Part shown: positions 16,403-22,500 of the stretch, in pieces
Layout: the number at the start of each line of letters is the position of its first letter
Numbering within the stretch: position 1 is the first letter of the stretch
Assembly (NCBI GenBank): GCA_963575745.1
Contig: CAUYUJ010000386.1
Location: 12,501 to 35,000, forward strand
DNA from: Prorocentrum cordatum
Lineage: Eukaryota; Sar; Dinophyceae; Prorocentrales; Prorocentraceae
Length of the DNA: 22,500 nucleotides
Reading direction: 5' to 3'
Notes under the pieces: generated by a model
What the model saw: the letters and a program-made list of their open reading frames with translations, nothing else
Databases searched by the model: none
Told to the model about the DNA's origin: nothing
Program-made: the position numbers and the translations under genes

Positions 16403-16805
16403 CCCTCCCCCCCCCTCCCCCTTTTCTTCTCACTGCAAGGAGCGCCCTTTCTTGTAATGGCTGCTCACGACACTCGCGAGCGTAACAAGATCGTTTCACG
16501 ATCCGTTATTTTGCGGGGGCAAGGGTGGAACAGTTCACGAACGTAAAGTGCGCGCGCCTTCAGCGCCTCCGCTCTGCGTTTCTTTTCTTTCTTGCCTGCG
16601 TCGCGACAAGAAAGAAAAGTGTTGTTGTTTTTGAAAAAAAGTTCAACAACCACGAAAAAAGGACACGCATGTGCACACGCGCGGCGCGCCTCCTTCTTCT
16701 CTTCAATCGCGGGGTGCTCGTGCGACCCGTAGAACAGACAATTACAAGGCAGGGGGGGCGCGCGCCGCGCTACTGCTGATAAGAGTATCGCAGGCGGCGC
16801 GCGTA

Positions 16806-16880
16806 TGCATCGATATCGATATCGACATCGACATATGATTGTGCATGTGCATACATGCGCATGTGTACGTGCGCGCGCGT
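16806..16880. repeat. TCGATA hexamers and GCATGTG repeats
   Basis: GCATCGATATCGATATCGAC then ATCGACATATG, the clearest run of the TCGAYR hexamer in the window, followed by alternating purine-pyrimidine GCATGTGCATACATGCGC. The latter could adopt Z-DNA. Confidence 0.75.
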
Positions 16881-17061
16881 TATCTACATCCCAATGCGTG
16901 AACACACCTTACACGCGCATATGTGCAAAACTATGTGTGTACGAAACTGATCATATGTAAGCGTATGTGTGAAACGCTGTAGTATATGACTGAATCCCAT
17001 GATGAAAATATAGAAAACCACACATCGAGGATTTACTTTGGACATACTAACTCGGGGCTAA

Positions 17062-17322
17062 TTCGACTTAGTAAGTCGAAATAGTTCGACTTAGTAAGTC
17101 GAAATAGTTCGACTTAGTAAGTCGGAGAAGTTCGACTTACTAAGTCGACAACTTCGAATTATAATTCGACTTATAAGTCGACTTATAAGTCGGCTGTCGA
17201 CTTAGCTTTTAGGTTATAACTCAACTTATAACCTGACCTAAGTCGATCACCTAAATCGGTTATGCTAAGTCGGCCTAAGTCGACTTATAACTCGACTTCG
17301 TAAGTCGCCTAAGTCGGTTAGT
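17062..17322. repeat. Array of short TCGACTTA palindromes
   Basis: Four units begin at 17062, 17085, 17108 and 17131 (23 bp apart). Each is a 19-base palindrome, TTCGACTTAGTAAGTCGAA, with 9-bp arms around one base, plus a 4-base spacer (ATAG, ATAG, GAAG). They pass into perfect 16-base palindromes: TCGAATTATAATTCGA (17154-17169) and TCGACTTATAAGTCGA (17166-17181), the latter overlapping a near-copy at 17178-17193. Degenerate CTAAGTCG and CTTATAA pieces continue to about 17322. The block is AT-rich in GC-rich surroundings. Confidence 0.9.
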
Positions 17323-17888
17323 AACTCACGTCCTCAACTAATATCTAAGATATAATCTGCCGTTCATCAAAGTGGGTCGCCAGCGGCGTCCAGCAATGAA
17401 CGCCGGCGGCGGGGTCCCCGCCGGTCGACACGACGCAAGCCTACCGTAGGTGGCGATATTATACAGTAGGAGCACGACCACGAGGAACCTTTCAATAGAG
17501 AGACCCAATCCTGAGACCCCAGGACGTCCAGAGAATTGGCATGGGGGCGTCACGCTGTCCATCGTAAGACCGTCGGAATCCAGGGCACCCTGAAGGCAAG
17601 CAGGGTGTTTCTTGGCATGGGTTTTCACTGTACCGATGCCGCTGCTCCCCGGACCTCTCCTGGGGCGCGTTCTCACCAGGGTTTTGAGGCAGGGTAATGA
17701 GCGGCATCGAGACCCTTGCCGACTCTAAAAGGGAAAACGCCGGAAACATACACTTTGGGCGCTCCGGGCGGATCTCTTGGATCCACGCCAGACTCCCCCC
17801 CCCCCTGGCGCGCGGAGCGCGCCGGGGGCGGCGCCAGAGGCGCCGCCACGCGGGGCCCAGCGCAAATCCTAGAAATCCGCGCGGAGCG
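17323..17888. other. Non-repetitive block, no gene recognised
   Basis: Mixed-complexity sequence next to the palindrome array. Minus-strand frames show fragments that look once-coding (YNIATYGRLA; RACVVSTGGDPAAG-like in another frame) but are interrupted by stops. It could be the end of a transposable element, with the palindromes as its terminal part. A C-run with GCGCGCGGAGCGCGC palindromes follows near 17797-17835. Confidence 0.35.
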
Positions 17889-17930
17889 CCAAAAGTTGTA
17901 TGCTCATGGATGTTGTGCTCTTTCGGCGGT
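17889..17930. repeat. Repeat pair member 1 (partner 18092-18143)
   Basis: CAAAAGTTGTATGCTCATGG followed by TGTGCTCTTTCGGCGG resembles CAAAAGCTGCATGCTCATGG followed by TATGCTCTTCTTCGACGG at 18092-18143. On the minus strand both encode an MS(I/M)QLL start. This is a degenerate direct duplication about 200 bp apart. Confidence 0.6.
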
Positions 17931-18091
17931 GGGCAATCCTCCCTTTAGTAAACGTCCCCTTAGTGAAAACGGCCTGGGACCGAAACCGACGGACCTGGAC
18001 CCGCAAAAATGACGGCCGCGACGTCCTCTCGCGAGCCGAGAACGGCCAACTCCTTACTCGACGCGTCAGGGTAGGAGATCTGCCCACCCCC

Positions 18092-18143
18092 GACAAAAGC
18101 TGCATGCTCATGGCTTTTCTTATATGCTCTTCTTCGACGGCCG
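18092..18143. repeat. Repeat pair member 2 (partner 17889-17930)
   Basis: See the partner at 17889. This copy lies at the edge of the GC-rich exon-like module 18140-18400. Confidence 0.6.
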
Positions 18144-18400
18144 CCTCCGAGAGCTCCGAGCCCGAGTCCGAGGACGTGCAGCCGGAGAGCGCCGAGAGGT
18201 CCGACAGGCCGTCGAGGCCCTCGAGGCCCTCGAGGCCCCCCTCGGCGGCCGCCGCCGCGGGCGCCGGCGCCGCCGCGGGGGCGCCCAGCGCCTCGCCGCG
18301 CGGCGCCGCCTCGGCGCGCTCCTCGGGGCCCTGCGCGGCGTGCGGGGCTGCCGTGCCCCCCTCCTGCGGAGAGGGGGGAAGTGAATAGCCAGCCTCGAAC
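18140..18400 (-). other. GC-rich module 1, exon-like low complexity
   Basis: On the minus strand an uninterrupted frame reads GGTAAPHAAQGPEERAEAAP, then Ala/Pro-rich sequence, then GLEGLEGLDGLSDLSALSG and SSDSGSELSEAAVEEEH. Composition is biased, but the Leu/Asp/Ser repeats look more protein-like than random GC-rich DNA. Related phrases occur in the modules at 19171 and 19604. No ATG, splice sites or family can be assigned. Confidence 0.35.
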
Positions 18401-18404
18401 GTAG

Positions 18405-18525
18405 CCCTCCTCCTCCTCCTCCTCCTCCTCCTCCTCCCGCCTCCTCCTCCTCCTCCTCGTCTCATCCTCCTCCTCCTCCTCCTCCTCCTCCTCCTCCTCC
18501 TCCTCCTCCTCCTCCTCCTCCTCAA
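18405..18525. repeat. CTC/CCT microsatellite
   Basis: Two long CTC triplet arrays, split by CCGCCTCC and GTCTCAT. The sequence from here to 18998 has no supported gene. Confidence 0.95.
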
Positions 18526-18998
18526 CGTAGCCCTATCCCTAAGATGGGCGAGCAAAAAGCGAGGACAATCTCAGGGACAGGCCCTCAGAAAGGGAGGGGA
18601 TCCTCAAGATCGGCATCGAGGTGAGGTGATGTCGAACATAGGGATGGGGATATGCTTCAAAATGGTCAGTGAGGGATGGAAAAAAGACCCCATCCTGGGT
18701 CACAAGCGCGTGGTCTGTAAAAACCTCCTGGGAGCCCCCAGAGCCTGGAGCCGCCGGGGCGCGGCACGTCACGCAGGGTTGGCCCTGTCAGCCCACAGGA
18801 GTTACGGCGCCTCGTAGACCAGGGTAGGGGCGTTTTTTCTGCCCTGGAGGAAGTGCACCCTCATGAGCATCACACCCCGACACGCGAAGCAGCTTCGTGG
18901 GCGCACCCAGGGGAGGGCCCGAGCAGGGGAGGGCCGTTCAGCACACGCCCAGGGGCCGCTGAGCAAACGCCAAGCATCGGGTCCGGGTGGCTTCTCCT

Positions 18999-19170
<172 letters not shown>

Positions 19171-19330
19171 GGGCCCTCCGCGGCGTGCGGGGGCGCCGCG
19201 TCCCCCTCCTCCGCTCGCGGCTCCGGGGCGCGAGCTCGCTCCGCGGGCGCGGCAGGCGCCGCGGCCTCGGCGCAGGTCGCCGCTGCGCGCGGCGCAGGCC
19301 CCGCGGCGGGCGGAGGCGCCCCTTCTGAAG
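19171..19330. repeat. GC-rich module 2
   Basis: Begins GGGCCCTCCGCGGCGTGCGG, shared with 19604 (GGGCCCTCCGCGGCGGGCGG) and, more loosely, 18325. Within it, 19227-19269 matches 19826-19868 at about 40 of 43 positions. Minus-strand frames are Ala/Pro/Glu-rich. Confidence 0.7.
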
Positions 19331-19603
19331 GGGCCCCAGGACACACAAATAAGTACACACAAACAACAGGGCTCCCCATTTTGTTCGCACACCTTCTGGG
19401 CGCTTGTCTTCCCCCCCCACTTCCCATGTTTCCCCATGTTTTCCTGGGGATCGACGATTCATTGTGTCGGTTTTTGTTGCTCCCCCTCCTGGCCTTCCCC
19501 CTCCTCTGCTCGCAGCTCCAGGGCCCTGCCGCCAGCACCATCGCCCGACGCCGCAGGGGCGCCCTCTGCCGCGCCGCGCGCCGCCTCCTCGGCGCGGTCC
19601 TCT

Positions 19604-19682
19604 GGGCCCTCCGCGGCGGGCGGGGGCGCCCCCTCCTCCTCCTCCTCCTCCTCCGCCTCCTCCTCCTCTGCTCGCGGCTCCT
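19604..19682. repeat. GC-rich module 3 with CTC array
   Basis: GGGCCCTCCGCGGCGGGCGG, then CTC triplets, then CTCTGCTCGCGGCTCC, which also appears at about 19205-19224 and, as CTCTGCTCGCAGCTCC, near 19503. On the minus strand it encodes EEEGAPPPAAEGPEDRAEEA, similar to module 1. Confidence 0.7.
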
Positions 19683-19820
19683 CTTGCCGTCGCTCGGACG
19701 TCCATTTAATGTGCATCTGTCGGTCTCGTGCGTGAGTTTTTTCTTTGCTCGACGGTCCAGGACGGTCCTCGACGGTCCTCGCCGAGACAAAACGTGCACA
19801 CACGTCCGAGCGATGCCAAG
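19683..19820. mobile_element. Small TIR element, copy A
   Basis: 138 bp bounded by 19-bp inverted repeats with two mismatches (left 19683-19701, CTTGCCGTCGCTCGGACGT; right 19802-19820). The inner 12 bp, TCGCTCGGACGT and ACGTCCGAGCGA, are perfect. The interior has GTCTCGTGCGTGAG, then three GACGGTCC-type repeats. It is related to 22263-22384. It has no coding capacity, so it is MITE-like; no target duplication was identified. Confidence 0.65.
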
Positions 19821-19825
19821 TCCTC

Positions 19826-20060
19826 GGCGCGAGCTCGCCCCGCAGGCGCGGCAGGCGCTGCGGCCTCGCCGCTCGGCGGCGCCCGCGCGGGCGGCGGCCC
19901 GTAGGGCGCGGCCGCCGCGGGGCCCGCCTGCGGCGCGGGGCCGCGTCGGCGGCGGCGCCCGCCCCCGGCAGCGGCGAGGGCGCGCGCGGCGCGCCCTCGG
20001 GCGCCAGGGCCAGCGGCATGTCGTGGCTGCTCCGGCCGGCTGCCGCGGCCGCCTGCGCGA
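19826..20060. repeat. GC-rich module 4
   Basis: Starts with the 43-bp segment shared with 19227-19269 (GGCGCGAGCTCG onward) and continues as very GC-rich sequence. The modules look like repeated copies of one low-complexity sequence. Confidence 0.65.
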
Positions 20061-20065
20061 CTCCT

Positions 20066-20147
20066 CCCCCTCCTCCTCCTCCTCCTCCTCCTCCTCCTCT
20101 CCTCTTCTCCTCCTCCTCCTCCTCCTCCTCCTCCTCCTCCTCCTCCT
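20066..20147. repeat. CTC microsatellite
   Basis: CTC triplet arrays interrupted by TCTTCTC. The following 20148-20589 holds no gene that I can support. Confidence 0.95.
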
Positions 20148-20589
20148 GTGAGCGGCGAGCAGAAGCGGGCCTCGGGCGGACCTCGCCCGAGAGGGCGCAG
20201 CGACCCTTGACGCGGTGGCCCACGCGGAGCGTGGCACGCCGCGCGGAGAGCGAGGGCGCGGCCTCACGCGGGCAGCTTGCGCTGGCAATGTCCCCGAGAT
20301 CTGGCGCTGTGAAACACACATTCGACAGCCCAGAAAATCACGACCCGAGCCCTAGACCACATCTTTCTGCGCCATGTTTCGAGGCGGGACCATCTGTGAG
20401 GGTCCCGAGGCTCGAGATGATGCGCAAACGCTCGACTCGAAACCTTGAGACTTGAGGACCTCAGAGGCCCCAGCAGGCGACCCCGCTCTCTTCCATCGCT
20501 GCCACCTGCCACTGCCAACTGCCGCTGCCGACGGCCAGGAGGTCGCTCGCGCCCTGCTCCCCCCAGCTCACCACCGGCGACGCGCTCGC

Positions 20590-20661
20590 GACGTCGGCCT
20601 GAGGCCTGGCAGAGCCTGGCCGCGGGACGTCGGCCCGAGGCCCGGCAGAGCCTGGCCGCTG
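20590..20661. repeat. 36-bp tandem duplication
   Basis: Two adjacent 36-bp units start at 20590 and 20626 with GACGTCGGCC, share GGCAGAGCCTGGCCGC and differ at a few positions. Confidence 0.85.
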
Positions 20662-20689
20662 CCGCACCGTCAGCGCGGGCATGGAGCAG

Positions 20690-20960
20690 CGGCGCCGCTC
20701 CGCGCGCACACCGTGGATGGTCGCGGCGTGCGCCGGCGGCGAGCCGGCCTGCGCCTGCTCCCTGTGCGCCACGAGCTCCATGACCTGCATGTGCACGCTG
20801 CCCAGGAGCGCCTTCAGCAGGCCCAGGCAGGCCTTTGCCTGCGACTCGGGCGGGGCAGCCGGCCGCCGCGCCAGCCGCGCGGCAGCCGCGTTCGCTCCAG
20901 AGCCCGCAGTCCAGCTCCTCCAGGGCTCGCCGCCTGGGTCCTTCTCCTTGGGATCGGCGG
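20690..20960 (-). other. Exon-like segment, unknown
   Basis: A minus-strand open frame contains PPESQAKACLGLLKALLGSV, then HMQVMELVAHREQAQAG, which looks like an ordinary amphipathic protein segment in otherwise biased sequence. It is flanked by Ala/Arg-rich and repeat-derived sequence, with no start or family. It may be a real exon or chance. Confidence 0.3.
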
Positions 20961-20975
20961 AGGGCCAGTCGAGAC

Positions 20976-21075
20976 TGCGGTGGCCATCCCCTGCGTTTTC
21001 TGCTCCTCTTCTTCCTCCTCCTCCTCCTCCTCCTCCTCCTCCTCCTCTTGCGGTGGCCATCCCCTGCGTTTTCTG
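20976..21075. repeat. 27-bp direct repeat flanking CTC array
   Basis: TGCGGTGGCCATCCCCTGCG then TTTTCTG occurs at 20976-21002 and again at 21049-21075, separated by a CTC microsatellite. This suggests an expanding compound unit of 73 bp. Confidence 0.9.
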
Positions 21076-21370
21076 TCCAGGCCTCCTGGATGCTTTCCGT
21101 CCCGGGCACTGATTGTGAGCGGATCTGGCCCTGGCGGGAGACCCACCGTCGTCTCAATTGGCCCTCCTCCGATTCGAGGGGGGGGGGGAGATGAGAAATG
21201 CGGGGGGACTCGCTCGGGGGGAGAACATCGGCCTGGACTCGGCAATACATCGCCGATGTAGGGAACCGAACTCTGTACATACACCGACGCTCTTCTGGGC
21301 CCTGCACGGAAATCTGCACAGGAAAGCGGATCCTGGTGTACGCGGGACCCTGGTGTATAAACTGCTTCGC

Positions 21371-21396
21371 TGTTCCCCCGGGAAGACGGGGGAACA
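21371..21396. other. Perfect 10-bp hairpin
   Basis: TGTTCCCCCG, six-base loop GGAAGA, CGGGGGAACA. A strong GC stem in a block (21076-21808) with no supported gene. It could act in RNA, but no neighbouring gene gives it a role. Confidence 0.7.
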
Positions 21397-21808
21397 AGTC
21401 TACACCACACCACCCCGACGTCGTCCCCGACCCTCATGAGTCCTGGGATGGAAAAAAAAAAACAGCCCGCCACTGGTGGTGCCTGTGTTCCAATTCCCGA
21501 CGAGAGGCCGGCGCTCCGCCTCCGATAGCGGAGCCGCACGTTCCCGGGCGCGGGGCGGGCTTTCGGGCCCTCTCGGCGGTCGACGGGTGCTTGGGGGCCG
21601 ATGCATCACGAGCACATCCCCCCTGACGTTGCCCCTGCTGCAGGCGTCGGAAGCGACTCACTGAGCAACTCTCATGCGGAACATCTGGCTTGAACTCGCC
21701 CCCCCTCCCCACATGCAATGCTGGTTTCGGACCTTCCGATCTTGAGCCTCCGAGTAGTCATCAAGGAAGGGGGGGGGAGCGTTGCTTAAATCCTTCCCTC
21801 AACCGTAG

Positions 21809-21893
21809 GAGGAGGAGGAGGAGGAGGAGGAGGAGGAGGAGGAGGAGGAGGAGAAGGAGGAGGAGGAGGAGGGAGGAGGAGCGAGGAGGAGGG
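21809..21893. repeat. GGA microsatellite
   Basis: GGA triplet array with AGA and GGGAGG interruptions. Confidence 0.95.
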
Positions 21894-22152
21894 ATGTGGC
21901 TTTCGCGTCTCGGCTCTCCATCGGCCGTTCGGGGCGATCCGGGCACCCCCTGAAAGCCCTCGACGAGGCGCAGCTGGTGGCAAGAACTGGAGGCTGGAAA
22001 ACCCGCAGGAACCGACGAAAACGTCTGGGACATCGAGCCCCGGCGTGAACGCTTCCTTCTTCGGCATGTCGACACTGGGCAGACGGGGGGTATGGTTCCG
22101 GACCCCTGCTTGGGGCGGCTGTTTGCAACAGTGCGTCCTCTGGAGGAGACGC

Positions 22153-22171
22153 CGCCTGCTTGAAGCAGGCG
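22153..22171. other. Near-palindrome CGCCTGCTT/AAGCAGGCG
   Basis: Nine-base perfect arms around a single G. It lies in 21894-22262, which has no supported gene. Confidence 0.7.
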
Positions 22172-22262
22172 CCCCAAACAGGCAAGATCTGCTCCCGGGA
22201 GGGGTCGGCGGCGAGCCCGGGGGCGAAGCGAGAAGCGGAAGGCCTTCCCAGAAGGCTCGGAA

Positions 22263-22384
22263 GTCCTTGCCATCGCTCGGACGTCCATTCCCGGTGCATT
22301 TTTCGGTTTCGTGCGTGTTTTTGTTTGCTCGATGATCCAGGATGCTCCTCCAGGGTCCTCGCCGAGAACCGAGCGATGCCAGGC
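22263..22384. mobile_element. Small TIR element, copy B
   Basis: Shares with copy A the order TCGCTCGGACGTCCAT, TGCAT, GTGCGTG, TTTGCTCGA, TCCAGGA, GGTCCTCGCCGAGA and CCGAGCGATGCCA. Its own inverted repeats, CATCGCTCGG (22271-22280) and CCGAGCGATG (22369-22378), are perfect over 10 bp. Non-coding. Confidence 0.65.
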
Positions 22385-22390
22385 CCCTGG

Positions 22391-22500
22391 CCTGCCGAGA
22401 AGTTCCCTGAGCCTTCCCCGAAAAGCAGGGAAGCCTTCTCGGAAGGCTAGACGCCTGCCGAGAAGCCCCGCCGCCTTCTGAGAAGGCCTTCTTCAGACTT
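22391..22500. repeat. Cluster of GCCTTCT/AGAAGGC mini-hairpins
   Basis: Repeated GCCGAGAAG and small palindromes such as GCCTTCTCGGAAGGC and GCCTTCTGAGAAGGC. Related pieces occur at 22236-22262 on the other side of the TIR element. The array runs off the window end. Confidence 0.6.

Noticed and set aside
17062-17152. CRISPR or integron-like array
   Set aside because: The 4-base spacers are nearly identical and there is no associated integrase or cas gene. It is a simple palindromic satellite.
17338-17749. Possible minus-strand gene
   Set aside because: Some phrases look protein-like, but they lie in two frames with several stops and no recognisable domain. Kept only as an unassigned block.

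Overview
The window reads as nuclear DNA of a dinoflagellate. It is GC-rich, full of simple repeats, and every convincing coding region lies on the minus strand, as in the unidirectional gene blocks of this group. Just upstream of five of the coding regions, on the same strand, sit decayed copies of the dinoflagellate spliced-leader sequence, which is the strongest single clue. The high GC would suit a Prorocentrum-like genome better than a symbiodiniacean one, but I cannot name the species.

From 0.7 to 15.7 kb the minus strand carries, in transcription order from the right: a long broken ORF of unknown function (13335-15688, one frameshift and a probable intron); a 269-aa unknown protein (12084-12893); a protein with a RapZ-C-like CxxGxxRS motif (10250-11191); a short exon-like ORF (9302-9637); a 223-aa unknown protein (7398-8069); a Lys/Ala-tract protein (6124-7140); a small Cys-rich basic protein (4735-5385); a coiled-coil/acidic fragment (3576-3938); and a decayed transposase of CACTA/TNP2 type (717-2739). 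Pieces of three of these are present again nearby as rearranged, inverted or degenerate copies: transposase pieces at 3298-3579, an inverted piece at 8779-8884, and a direct piece at 13265-13330. Two neighbouring genes share the same C-terminal tail and 3' flank (7268-7400 and 10184-10310).

From 15.7 to 22.5 kb I find no secure gene. It holds purine/pyrimidine tracts, trinucleotide arrays (ATC, GAC, CTC), a 260-bp array of short palindromes (17062-17322), several related GC-rich modules with exon-like low-complexity coding (18.1-20.1 kb), and two copies of a small element with terminal inverted repeats (19683-19820 and 22263-22384).

Nothing suggests the genes form a functional pathway. The picture is of independently trans-spliced genes, several probably arriving as reverse-transcribed mRNAs, mixed with transposon debris and unusual palindromic arrays. 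The most distinctive items are the spliced-leader relict series, the 42-bp palindrome array with one flipped linker (8297-8460), the shared gene 3' end, and the RapZ-C-like protein. All alignments and counts were made by eye.
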